Shown here: positions 26,951-35,255 of the stretch, one piece after another
Position numbering within the stretch: the first letter of the stretch is position 1
How the letters are laid out: the number at the start of each line of letters is the position of its first letter
Assembly (NCBI RefSeq): GCF_014196525.1
Contig: NZ_JACIDX010000006.1
Location: 62,001-126,000, forward strand
DNA: 64,000 nucleotides
Direction: 5' to 3'
Source of the DNA: Novosphingobium sediminicola
GTDB lineage: Bacteria > Pseudomonadota > Alphaproteobacteria > Sphingomonadales > Sphingomonadaceae
Made by a program: the position numbers and the translations under genes
The notes under the pieces: model-generated
The model's database searches: none
Seen by the model: the letters and a program-made list of their open reading frames with translations, nothing else
Told to the model about the DNA's origin: nothing

Positions 26951-28465
26951 TTACTCCGCCGCGTCCAGAGCGCCCTGCGGCACCCACCAGCCATGGACCT
27001 GCGGTCGCAGGCGGGCGGGGATGGCGACCTTGGCCACAGGGCCTTTGTGCAGCGCGCCCGCATCCAGCACCCATGCGGCATGTTCGAACTGGTTATCGCC
27101 GGTCTGATGATCGACAATGGTGACGATATAGCCCAGATGGTCGGGATCATTCGACGGCACATGGACCGGCTCGTTCAGGCTCCACCCCACCGGCAGCGCC
27201 AGCGCATCGAGCACCTGACCGGCCGCGCCCGCGACATCGAGGCGGATGATCGTGTTGAACATCGCCCCCACCGGACCACCGGCCAGCGGCGGCCCCTTCA
27301 TCTGCGGGTCCATGGTCAGCATCCAGCCATAGGGATTGGGCCGCCCCTGCATCCGCGCCGGGATCAGGGGGAAATCGCCCGGAGGCCCGACCACGCTTTG
27401 CGTCACGTCTGTCGCATCGCCCTTGGGGTCCACGCTCCAGCGGGTCAGCGCGCCTTGCACCTCCCACGGGGCCATATGGATGCCCGAAGCCTCGCGGATG
27501 AAGGGGAAGGCGTTGGTGTTCGACAGGCACTGGTCGAAATGGATGATGCCGTTGGCATCTTCAAAGGCGTTCATGAAGTGATAGGCCGAAACCCCCTTCG
27601 GTCCCTTGAACCAGCGCATGTCCGAGACATTGCCATAGCGCGGCATGATGCCCAGCCAGCTGTCGGTTTCCTGTTCATGCACCCAGTGATCGCCGCCCGC
27701 TTTCAGGCGTTCGAGCGAACAGGTGGTGGGATAGATCGGAAAAAGCGCGTAATTTTCGGTGATCGCGAAATCATGCATCATCGCGCAATAGGGCGCATCG
27801 AACCACTGCTCGCTGGTCAGATGGCCGTCCTTGTCGACGATCAGATAGGCGATCTTGGTGCTGGCCTCGCCATCGGCCTCATAGCCATAGAGGAACATCT
27901 CGCTGGTCGCGGCATCGATGCGGACATGGGCGGTGACGGTCTTTGATTTCAATTTGCCGCCAAAGTCATAGGAGCCGCGCGTTTCCAGCGTGACCGGGTC
28001 GATTGCGTAGGGGCGGCCATCCTCCTTGGTCATCAACAGGCGCCCGGCGTGCCACACTGGCGTGGTGTTGGCCACGGTGCGATCGATGCCCGCCACATCG
28101 GCATCATCGGTGAAAGGGTTGCGATAGCGGCCAAAGCGCGCGTGGCCCTTGTCCTCCTCGGCCAGCCAGCGCGCGGTGCGGACATAGCGGATCGCGTAAT
28201 CCACGGTGTTGTCGGCGTTGAAGGACACCCGGCTGATCATGCCATCGCCCGACAATACGTTGTCATCGTCGAACTTGGGCGCGAAATGCGGATCGGGCAC
28301 GGCGCGATAAAAGCTGCCCAGCACCTCGGGCGGCAGAGTGCCTTCGACCGACAGGCCGGTGAGCGAAAGCTCCTGTCCGACCGGCTGATTAAGGCCGACA
28401 AAATGCGACGTTTGCGGGAATTGCTTTGCGGTTGCGGGCGCGTCGGCCCCTGCGATTGTTGCCAT
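26951..28465 (-). CDS. Carotenoid oxygenase family dioxygenase, lignostilbene/isoeugenol-cleaving type
   Basis: A 504-residue non-haem iron enzyme that splits a carbon-carbon double bond. The four iron-binding His are at 180 (TAHVR), 231 (MMHDF), 296 (AYHFM) and 491 (VHGWW). From memory it shares long phrases with isoeugenol monooxygenase and lignostilbene dioxygenases: SGDGM, RYRNPFTDDADV, DRTVANT and TKEDGRPYAIDP. Lys147 in KEDG sits where lignostilbene dioxygenases hold the Lys that contacts the 4-hydroxyl group, so a 4-hydroxyphenyl alkene is the likely substrate. The start MATIAGA is used. It heads an operon with QorB-like and ALDH genes, 20 bases from operator-like site P4. Confidence 0.9.
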   Translation of the reverse strand: MATIAGADAPATAKQFPQTSHFVGLNQPVGQELSLTGLSVEGTLPPEVLGSFYRAVPDPHFAPKFDDDNVLSGDGMISRVSFNADNTVDYAIRYVRTARWLAEEDKGHARFGRYRNPFTDDADVAGIDRTVANTTPVWHAGRLLMTKEDGRPYAIDPVTLETRGSYDFGGKLKSKTVTAHVRIDAATSEMFLYGYEADGEASTKIAYLIVDKDGHLTSEQWFDAPYCAMMHDFAITENYALFPIYPTTCSLERLKAGGDHWVHEQETDSWLGIMPRYGNVSDMRWFKGPKGVSAYHFMNAFEDANGIIHFDQCLSNTNAFPFIREASGIHMAPWEVQGALTRWSVDPKGDATDVTQSVVGPPGDFPLIPARMQGRPNPYGWMLTMDPQMKGPPLAGGPVGAMFNTIIRLDVAGAAGQVLDALALPVGWSLNEPVHVPSNDPDHLGYIVTIVDHQTGDNQFEHAAWVLDAGALHKGPVAKVAIPARLRPQVHGWWVPQGALDAAE

Positions 28466-28484
28466 GATCCTCACCCTTTTATCG

Positions 28485-28496
28485 TAACGTTTGTTA
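28485..28496. promoter_or_regulatory. Candidate operator P4 upstream of the carotenoid oxygenase operon
   Basis: TAACGTTTGTTA keeps both half-sites TAAC and GTTA of the island motif with two central changes. It lies 20 bases before the oxygenase start codon and about 165 bases before the divergent hydrolase gene. Confidence 0.5.
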
Positions 28497-28661
28497 GCAT
28501 CTTATGCGCTTTGCCGCGTCATGCAATCCCCTTTCGATGGCGCGGGTCGCAAATTGTATCGCCCCCTCCGGCACGGTTGAATTATCCCCGTTTCTGCGCC
28601 AGCTTGGCATACGAAAAAGGGCGGGCCGCGCGGGTCTGCGCAATATCAGGAGAGCATTTCC

Positions 28662-29537
28662 ATGTGCGACGAACTCACCATCGCCGATGAAGACGCCAGC
28701 GCCATCGGGCAGGGCCTGTCGCGCCGCCAGTTTGCCGCCTTGAGCGCAGCAGGCGCCGCCGCCGCCTTGGCCGGGGCCGAGCAGGCGATTGCCGCAGGCG
28801 CGGCGCTGAAAGAAAGCGCGGTGGCCATCACCACGCCCGATGGCACATGCGATGCCTTTTTCGTCCACCCCGCCAACGGCAAGCATCCCGGCATCATCGT
28901 CTGGCCCGACATTGCCGGTTCGCGCGATGCCTATAAGGTGATGGCACGGCGTCTGGCCTCGGATGGCTATGCGGTCTTGCTGGTCAACCATTACTATCGC
29001 ACGGCCAAGGCGCCGCTTCTGGCCACGATGGCCGAATGGCGCACGCCCGCCGGCGGCGAGAAGCTGAAGCCCGCCATCGCCGCGATCACCACGCCGGGCA
29101 TTATCAGCGATTCCAAGGCTTTCGTGGGCTGGCTGGACAAGCAGGCTGCGGTCGATGCCAAGCGCAAGATCGGCTCGGCGGGCTATTGCATGACGGGCAG
29201 CTATACGGTGCGCACGGCGGCGGCCAATCCCGACCGCGTGACGGCCTGCGCCAGCTTTCATGGCGGCGGTCTGGTCAGCGAGGCGCCAGACAGCCCGCAC
29301 AAGCTGATCGCGGCGACCAAGGCGGGTTTCCTCTTTGCCATCGGCAAGAATGACGATGCGCGCAGTCCCGGCGACAAGGATGCGCTCAAGGCCGCCGCTG
29401 CGGCCGCCGGTCGCCCGGCCGAGGTCGAAGTCTATAATGCCGATCATGGCTGGTGCACGCTGGACGGCGCGACCTATAATAAGGAAGAGGCCGACAGAGC
29501 CTATGCGCGCCAATTGGCGCTGTTTGCCAAGCTGTAA
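28662..29537 (+). CDS. Dienelactone hydrolase family protein with Tat signal
   Basis: A 291-residue alpha/beta hydrolase with an N-terminal Tat motif SRRQFAALSAAG (about 20-31). The dienelactone hydrolase triad is visible: nucleophile Cys176 in GYCMTG, an Asp at 231-232 in GKNDD, and His262 in NADHGW. Export by Tat suggests a periplasmic hydrolase for an ester or lactone rather than the cytoplasmic dienelactone step of chloroaromatic pathways. RBS AGGAG precedes the ATG. It is divergent from the oxygenase operon and ends at a bidirectional terminator. Confidence 0.88.
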   Translation: MCDELTIADEDASAIGQGLSRRQFAALSAAGAAAALAGAEQAIAAGAALKESAVAITTPDGTCDAFFVHPANGKHPGIIVWPDIAGSRDAYKVMARRLASDGYAVLLVNHYYRTAKAPLLATMAEWRTPAGGEKLKPAIAAITTPGIISDSKAFVGWLDKQAAVDAKRKIGSAGYCMTGSYTVRTAAANPDRVTACASFHGGGLVSEAPDSPHKLIAATKAGFLFAIGKNDDARSPGDKDALKAAAAAAGRPAEVEVYNADHGWCTLDGATYNKEEADRAYARQLALFAKL

Positions 29538-29544
29538 AGAAAGA

Positions 29545-29571
29545 GGGGGAGGTTTGCGGCCTCCCCCTTTT
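29545..29571 (+). terminator. Bidirectional terminator between hydrolase and second TBDR
   Basis: Stem GGGGGAGG / CCTCCCCC (29545-29552 and 29560-29567) followed by TTTT on the plus strand; the minus strand reads CTTTCTTT after the stem. It sits between two convergent stop codons, so it can serve both genes. Confidence 0.8.
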
Positions 29572-29576
29572 CATCC

Positions 29577-32087
29577 TCAGAAGTCCTTCTTCAGCGTGAC
29601 GGCCCATGTGCGCGGCAGGCCGGGCGCGCCCGACACGGTGCCGATCGACACGTAATTCGCGGTCATCGAGGTGAAGTAGTACTTGTTGAAGATGTTGCGC
29701 ACTTCGACGCTGGCGGTCCAGCCATCGGCGGCGCTCTTCCATGTGATCCGGCCATTGCCCAGGAAATAGCCGTCGATCTTGTTGGTCGCCACCTGAGTGG
29801 CCAGCGATCCGCCGCCGCCATTGGTGGTCGTGCTGGTGGAAACCACCGCACTGTCGACATTGGTGGGGTCGACATAGATGTGCGACTGGTAATTGCCATC
29901 CGCGCGCAGCGAGAGCGTGCCCTTCAGGACATCGGGGATGTCGTATTGCACGCCCGCGTTCCATTTCCACTGAGGCGTATAGGGCGGGATCATATTGGGC
30001 CCCACCCCGGTGCTGGCGGTGTCCACGGTGGTGTATTTGAAGTCGAGATAGGACACCGAAGCATCAATGCTCAGCCCGGCGGTCGGGCGGATCGTGGTCT
30101 CAACTTCGATGCCCTTCACATGGGCCGAGCCGACATTCTTGGGTTGCAGGCAAGGCGTGGCTGGGAAGCCGAGCGTGTTGGGGCAATTCAGCACCGTCAG
30201 GATGATATTCTTGTAATCATTATAGAAGGCCGAAACGTTGACGCGCAATTTGCGGTCAAACAGGTCGGATTTGAAGCCCGCCTCATAGGCCACGATGGTC
30301 TCGGGCTGGAAGGACTGGGCCTGGTTGATATAGAACGGACGCGGATTGACGCCGCCCGCGCGGTATCCGGTCGAAACCTGCGCATAGGCCATCAGTTGCG
30401 GGCTAAAGCGATAGTCGCCCGCGATGCGCCAGTCGGTGCGCTGCTTTTCGAAATGGGCGTTCAGGCCGTTGAGAGCGGCGATGGCGCAGTTCGAAGGCTG
30501 GCCCACGACAAAGGGATAGCCGGTGCAGGGCAGGATCGGCGAACCATCGGGATTATGCCGCGAATAGGTGTAATCCTTGGTGTCCCAACTGGCGCGGATG
30601 CCGCCCGTGATGGTCAGCGCTTCGGTCAGCTTGCCCGAGACATTGGCGAAGATCGCCTTGTTGGTGGCAGGCGTGGTGTCGGGCCCGTGCAGGAAGTCGA
30701 TGCCCGCATAGTTCAGGTCGATGCGCCCGGTATAGGTGCCCTTGGCGTGGAAATAGAAGCCGCCCACCGTGTAATCCAGACGGCGGTTGAGCGCCTTGCC
30801 GGACAGGCGGATTTCCTCGCTCCACTGGGTGTTGGCCTGCGCCTGTTCCAGCATCGATGGCTGGACCGGGGCGCCTTCGGCAAAGGCCCAAGAGGAATTG
30901 TAATGGCGATAGGCGCTGATGGATTTGAGCGCCAGATCATCGGCAATCGTCCAGTCGATGGTTCCGGCAAAGCCATAATTGTCGAGGTTCGAATGCGGGT
31001 TCAGCGTCAGCGGCTTATAGGGCATCTGGCTGTCGGATGCCGCATTGTCGAAGAAGGTGGCATAGGAGACATAGCGCCCGTCATATCCGGCGGGCACCGT
31101 GTCGCAGCTGTTCACGCCGCTGGTGACAAAGGCGCAGTTCAAGGGAATCGAGGCGCCATTGGTGCCGCGCAGCCATGGGCGGGCGGGCGATTTGCTGACC
31201 GGAGAACCGGCGAATTGCGCGATGGAATTGCCATAGACCAGCACGGTCGCGCCGGGCTCATCACGCTGGCGGGTATAGTCGCCCGAGACATTGATCTCGA
31301 CATTGGTGGCCGGTTGCCAGCGCAGCGCGACCTTGCCCGCGGTAAAGCTGGTGCCGCCCAGCGTGCCCAGCACCGGACTGTCGCCGGTGGCCTGCGTGGG
31401 CACATTCGATCCGGGGTGGGTCTTGGCGTAATCCAGCCGCTTGACATAGCCGTCGCGGTTCTTGGTCGCGCCCGACACGCGCAGGAACAGATTGTCGGCC
31501 AGCTTCAGGTCGAAGAAGGCGCGCATGTCGATGCGGTTGAACGAGCCATAGGTGCCCTCGACCATGCCCTTGCCATTGCCCTGCGGCTTGACCGAATAGA
31601 GCTTGATCGACCCGCCCAGCGAGTTGCGCCCCGAAAGCGTGCCCTGCGGCCCGCGCAGAACCTCGACCCGGTCAAGGTCCATCAGGTCGAGCAGCGAGCC
31701 GGTGAGGGTGGGCAGATAGACATCGTCAATATACATGCCCACGCCCGGTTCGAGCGCAAAGTTCGGGTCGGTCTGGCCCACGCCGCGGATAAAGGCGATG
31801 ATGCCCGGCCCGAGATAGGCGTTTTGCGGGGTCAGCGTGACATTGGGCGTTTGCGCGGCCACTTCGGCCACATTGGTCTGCCCCCGCGCGGCCAGCGATG
31901 CCCCGGTCATCGCGGTGATGGCCAGCGGCGTGTCCTGCAACTTCTGGCTGCGGAATTGTGCGGTGACGACGATTTCGCCGGTGGTGACGTCCTTTTTGGC
32001 CTGCTCGGTTTGAGCATGGGCGGTGGTGGCGGTTGCGATCATCGCAACGCAGGCGCCAGACAGGTAAAGCCCCCTGATACCGATCAT
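29577..32087 (-). CDS. TonB-dependent outer-membrane receptor (island copy 2)
   Basis: An 836-residue TBDR: signal peptide about 1-25, plug box GEIVVTAQFRSQKLQDTPL that is nearly identical to that of the 13.2 kb receptor, RGVGQTDPNFALEPGVGMYI, and a barrel ending WAVTLKKDF. It probably takes up an aromatic oligomer or conjugate for the island. ATG at 32087 has GAGAGG seven bases upstream; a longer frame to 32126 is unlikely. An operator-like half-site (P5) lies about 80-94 bases upstream. It is the outermost gene of the island. Confidence 0.92.
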   Translation of the reverse strand: MIGIRGLYLSGACVAMIATATTAHAQTEQAKKDVTTGEIVVTAQFRSQKLQDTPLAITAMTGASLAARGQTNVAEVAAQTPNVTLTPQNAYLGPGIIAFIRGVGQTDPNFALEPGVGMYIDDVYLPTLTGSLLDLMDLDRVEVLRGPQGTLSGRNSLGGSIKLYSVKPQGNGKGMVEGTYGSFNRIDMRAFFDLKLADNLFLRVSGATKNRDGYVKRLDYAKTHPGSNVPTQATGDSPVLGTLGGTSFTAGKVALRWQPATNVEINVSGDYTRQRDEPGATVLVYGNSIAQFAGSPVSKSPARPWLRGTNGASIPLNCAFVTSGVNSCDTVPAGYDGRYVSYATFFDNAASDSQMPYKPLTLNPHSNLDNYGFAGTIDWTIADDLALKSISAYRHYNSSWAFAEGAPVQPSMLEQAQANTQWSEEIRLSGKALNRRLDYTVGGFYFHAKGTYTGRIDLNYAGIDFLHGPDTTPATNKAIFANVSGKLTEALTITGGIRASWDTKDYTYSRHNPDGSPILPCTGYPFVVGQPSNCAIAALNGLNAHFEKQRTDWRIAGDYRFSPQLMAYAQVSTGYRAGGVNPRPFYINQAQSFQPETIVAYEAGFKSDLFDRKLRVNVSAFYNDYKNIILTVLNCPNTLGFPATPCLQPKNVGSAHVKGIEVETTIRPTAGLSIDASVSYLDFKYTTVDTASTGVGPNMIPPYTPQWKWNAGVQYDIPDVLKGTLSLRADGNYQSHIYVDPTNVDSAVVSTSTTTNGGGGSLATQVATNKIDGYFLGNGRITWKSAADGWTASVEVRNIFNKYYFTSMTANYVSIGTVSGAPGLPRTWAVTLKKDF

Positions 32088-32166
32088 GATGCATCCTCTC
32101 ATAGGTGCGCGGCGAATCCCTAGCACGCCGCGTCAACACCTGCTTATCGCGTTTGTGAAAATTTCA

Positions 32167-32181
32167 GCAATGTGATTGTTA
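32167..32181. promoter_or_regulatory. Candidate operator P5 upstream of the second TBDR
   Basis: On the minus strand TAACAATCACATTGC matches site P2 at 13 of 15 positions and also contains CACATT, one arm of the palindrome next to marR. It lies between divergent TBDR and msrB starts. Confidence 0.4.
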
Positions 32182-32292
32182 TTTCCAATCCCATTTTCCC
32201 CACCACCGCGACATTCTTGCCGCAGTCGCGGATCGCCTTGCGCGTGTGCGGGCCGCCCCCCATATATTCGGGCAATAAAGGAGAACTCCCCT

Positions 32293-32709
32293 ATGTCCGA
32301 TTCTCAAAGGGCTGACCCCGATATGCCCCACACCGAGGAAGAATGGCGCGCCCGTCTTACCCCGATGCAATATCACGTCCTGCGCGAAGGCGGCACCGAA
32401 CGCGCCTTTACCGGCGAGTATGAGGGCAACAAGGCGACGGGCGAATATCTGTGCGCGGGCTGCGGTGCGCCGCTGTTTTCATCCGACACCAAGTATAATT
32501 CCGGCTCCGGCTGGCCCAGCTTCTATGCCCCCGAGGGCAGCGATGCGATCCTTGAACACCGCGATATGTCCCACGGCATGATCCGCACCGAGGTGCGCTG
32601 TGCGCGCTGTGACGGGCATCTGGGCCATGTCTTTCCCGATGGTCCGCAACCCACCGGCCTGCGCTATTGCATCAACAGCGCCAGTCTGGATTTCGAGCCA
32701 CGGGACTGA
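32293..32709 (+). CDS. msrB: Peptide-methionine (R)-S-oxide reductase
   Basis: A 138-residue cytoplasmic enzyme that repairs methionine-R-sulfoxide. Both zinc-binding pairs are present (Cys54/Cys57 and Cys103/Cys106), as are the family motifs SGSGWPSFY and RTEVRC, and the catalytic Cys126 in [12 protein letters not shown]. The start MSDSQRAD at 32293 has AAAGGAGAA upstream. It is a single gene just outside the catabolic island. The (S)-sulfoxide partner msrA lies at 45.4 kb. Confidence 0.95.
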   Translation: MSDSQRADPDMPHTEEEWRARLTPMQYHVLREGGTERAFTGEYEGNKATGEYLCAGCGAPLFSSDTKYNSGSGWPSFYAPEGSDAILEHRDMSHGMIRTEVRCARCDGHLGHVFPDGPQPTGLRYCINSASLDFEPRD

Positions 32710-32878
32710 CCGCCCTGTTTTTGCGATAACCCCAGCAATTTCAGGTTAACCAAGGGCGCTCTATCGCCTATGCGGATTTGTCAGGCGGCGCGCGGATCCA
32801 TTTCGCGCGCCCGTGGTTTGTGCATGATTGGCGCGTCGTCGGCTCTGTTCCGCGCGCGCAGCAGGGGTTGGCGTTTCG

Positions 32879-34933
32879 ATGGCAAGGCAGAATAGGCGCG
32901 GTTCGGGCGATTCCGAGAGAGAGTCGAGTACGGGCCTGCGCGGGTTTTTGAAAAAGGTCGCGATCTGGACCGGGGCCGTGGGCCTGCTGGTGCTGATCAC
33001 CGCTTTTGCGGCCGTGTGGTTCGAAGCCCAGCAATTGCCCGATTTCGACACGATGAAGACCAGCCAGAACGGCCAGACCATTCTGGTGCGCGCGCGCGAC
33101 GGCAGCGAATTGTTCGCGATGGGCCCCAGCTATGGCAAATGGCTGTCCTATCAGGACATTCCCTCGGAAATGAAGGCCGCCATCGTCGCCACCGAGGATC
33201 GCCGTTTCCGCGACCATATCGGCATTGACCCGATCGGCGTGCTGCGCAGCTTTTACGTTCGCGCGCAAAAGGGCAAATGGCGTCAGGGCGGCTCGACTCT
33301 GACCCAGCAATTGGCGCGCACGATCTTCCTCAACAATGACCGCACGTGGAACCGCAAGGCCCGCGAGGCGCTGATCGCGCTGGCGCTGGAGTTCAAGTTT
33401 TCCAAGGATGAGATCCTCGAACTCTATCTGAACAAGGTCTATTTCGGCGGCGGCGCCTATGGCGTGGATGCGGCGGCGCGCAAGTTCTTCGGCCACGAAG
33501 GCAAGCAATTGAGCCTTGGCGAAGCCGCGATCATCGCCGGGTTGGTCAAGGCGCCCAGCCATTATTCGCCCACCGCCGACCAGCAGGCCGCGATCGACCG
33601 CGCCAAGGTCGTGCTGGAGGTGATGGTGGACGCCGGCGCGATCACCCCGGCGCAGGCCGATGGCGTCGATCTGCAATCGGTCAAACTGGCCGCCGAAGCC
33701 TCGCAAAGCACGGTGCGTTATTTCACCGATTGGGCGCTGCCCCAGCTTGACGTGCTGCTGCCCGAAACGCGCGACCCCAACAATCATGACAATCTGGAGG
33801 TCTGGACAACGCTGGACCCCAAGCTCCAGAATGCGGCGACCTCGGCGATCAAGGGCTATACGCCCAAGGATGCGCAGGGCGCGCTGGTCAGCATGGACCG
33901 CGATGGCGCGGTGCTGGCAATGGTGGGCGGTCAGGATTACGTGGCCAGCAATTACAACCGCGCGACCAATGCGCTGCGCCAGCCCGGCTCGGCGTGGAAG
34001 CTGTTCGTCTATATGGCGGCGCTGGAAGCGGGCGTGAAGCCGGATGATCCAGTGGTTGACCAGCCCGTCACCATCGACGGGTGGAGCCCGCGCAATTCGG
34101 GCGGCACCTATGCGGGCCAGATCGACGTGCGCACCGCCTTTGCCTATTCGAAAAACACCGTGGCCGCGCAATTGGGCCAGCAGGTGACGTTTGACGCCGT
34201 GGCCGCGATGGCGCGCCGTTTCGGCATCAGCACGCCGATCTCGACCAATCCTTCGATGGTGCTGGGCAGCAATGACGTGCGCGTGATCGACATGGTGAAG
34301 GCCTTTGCCGCCGTTTCGGCGCGGGGCACTTCGGTCGAGCCCTATGGCATCGTCAAGGTCGTCGCCAGCGATGGCCGCGTGCTGTATGAACATGCCCAGA
34401 AGCAGGGGCAGACGCTGGTGGCCCCCTTCGTTTCGGCCGGGATCACCGATCTGCTCCAGACAGCGGTCAACATCGGCACGGGCCGGGCGGCCCAGATCGG
34501 CCGCCCGGTTGCTGGCAAGACCGGCACCACCAGCAGCAACAAGGACGGCTGGTTCCTCGGCTTTTCCAGCGGCGTGACCACCGGCGTGTGGATGGGCCGC
34601 GATGATGCCAAGGCTGTCCCCGGCCTGCAGGGCGGCACCGCCCCGGCGCGCGCCTTTGCCCAATATATGAAGGTTGCCGTGGCCCAGCGCCCGATCGAGC
34701 CCTTCGAAACCCAACTGACCCTGCCCGACTGGCAGCTTGAGCCGGACGATATGGCGAACCTTAGCGGGCCGGATGCCTATGTGCCGACCGATGAGGGCGC
34801 CAGCCCCGATGGCAATAACCCCACCGACAATCAGCCTGCGCCTGCGGCCAATCCGGACTTTCTGGACAATGCCACCGGGCGGCAGGGGGATAATAATACC
34901 CGCAAGCGGGCGCAGCCGAGTGTGGGGATTTAA
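32879..34933 (+). CDS. Class A penicillin-binding protein (PBP1A-type transglycosylase/transpeptidase)
   Basis: A 684-residue bifunctional peptidoglycan synthase: one transmembrane segment at about 27-48, GT51 domain with the catalytic Glu106 (ATEDRRF) and GGSTLTQQL, and transpeptidase domain with Ser371 in SAWK, SKN at 424-426 and KTGTT at 547-551. A Pro/Asn-rich tail of about 60 residues ends the protein. It acts in the periplasm on lipid II. Compact length and the direct GT51-TP layout resemble the smaller PBP1A relatives of alphaproteobacteria. Composite repeat R2 follows 17 bases after its stop. Confidence 0.93.
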   Translation: MARQNRRGSGDSERESSTGLRGFLKKVAIWTGAVGLLVLITAFAAVWFEAQQLPDFDTMKTSQNGQTILVRARDGSELFAMGPSYGKWLSYQDIPSEMKAAIVATEDRRFRDHIGIDPIGVLRSFYVRAQKGKWRQGGSTLTQQLARTIFLNNDRTWNRKAREALIALALEFKFSKDEILELYLNKVYFGGGAYGVDAAARKFFGHEGKQLSLGEAAIIAGLVKAPSHYSPTADQQAAIDRAKVVLEVMVDAGAITPAQADGVDLQSVKLAAEASQSTVRYFTDWALPQLDVLLPETRDPNNHDNLEVWTTLDPKLQNAATSAIKGYTPKDAQGALVSMDRDGAVLAMVGGQDYVASNYNRATNALRQPGSAWKLFVYMAALEAGVKPDDPVVDQPVTIDGWSPRNSGGTYAGQIDVRTAFAYSKNTVAAQLGQQVTFDAVAAMARRFGISTPISTNPSMVLGSNDVRVIDMVKAFAAVSARGTSVEPYGIVKVVASDGRVLYEHAQKQGQTLVAPFVSAGITDLLQTAVNIGTGRAAQIGRPVAGKTGTTSSNKDGWFLGFSSGVTTGVWMGRDDAKAVPGLQGGTAPARAFAQYMKVAVAQRPIEPFETQLTLPDWQLEPDDMANLSGPDAYVPTDEGASPDGNNPTDNQPAPAANPDFLDNATGRQGDNNTRKRAQPSVGI

Positions 34934-34949
34934 GAGGTAAGGGATAGGT

Positions 34950-35169
34950 GCGAGGGTCTCGACCCTCGCGCTCCCGTTACTGTCTGCGTGGCGCGATGGG
35001 TTCGGCCGCAAGGTATCGGACGCAGCGTTTGAAATTGAAAGCCTGCGGCGCGGCGAGCGATGAGCTTACCGCGCCGCAGGCTTTATTCATATTTACGCAA
35101 ACCGGGCCAACCAGCCACCACCCATTAATGGGATTGCAAAGGGACCGAGTCCCTTTGCCCGCCGGAGGC
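34950..35169. repeat. Composite palindromic repeat R2 (inverted relative to R1 and R3)
   Basis: Fills most of the 322-base gap between convergent PBP and degP-type genes. It has an outer hairpin at 34950-34969 (GCGAGGGTCTCGACCCTCGC), a middle hairpin B at 35038-35084 with a perfect 16-bp stem starting AAAGCCTGCGGCGCGG, and the opposite outer hairpin at 35130-35169 (core AAAGGGACCGAGTCCCTTT, then GCCCGCCGGAGGC). The reverse complement of its left half aligns with the right half of R1, including CCATCGCGC and GCAGACAGTAACGGGA, so this copy is inverted. Confidence 0.88.
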
Positions 35170-35191
35170 ATAAAACCCTTAAAACCCGCCC

Positions 35192-35228
35192 AAAACAAAA
35201 ACCCCCGCCAGCCTGACGCTGACGGGGG
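35192..35228 (-). terminator. Rho-independent terminator after the degP-type gene
   Basis: On the minus strand CCCCCGTCAGC / GCTGGCGGGGG (one mismatch) is followed by TTTTTGTTTT. It is 28 bases beyond the protease stop codon and separate from repeat R2. Confidence 0.85.
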
Positions 35229-35255
35229 CCTTTGTTCATGCCCTATGCGCAAAGA

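Noticed and set aside
29880..32123. Open frame of 747 codons antisense to the second island TBDR
   Set aside because: Same reasoning: no recognisable domains, while the other strand carries a full receptor.
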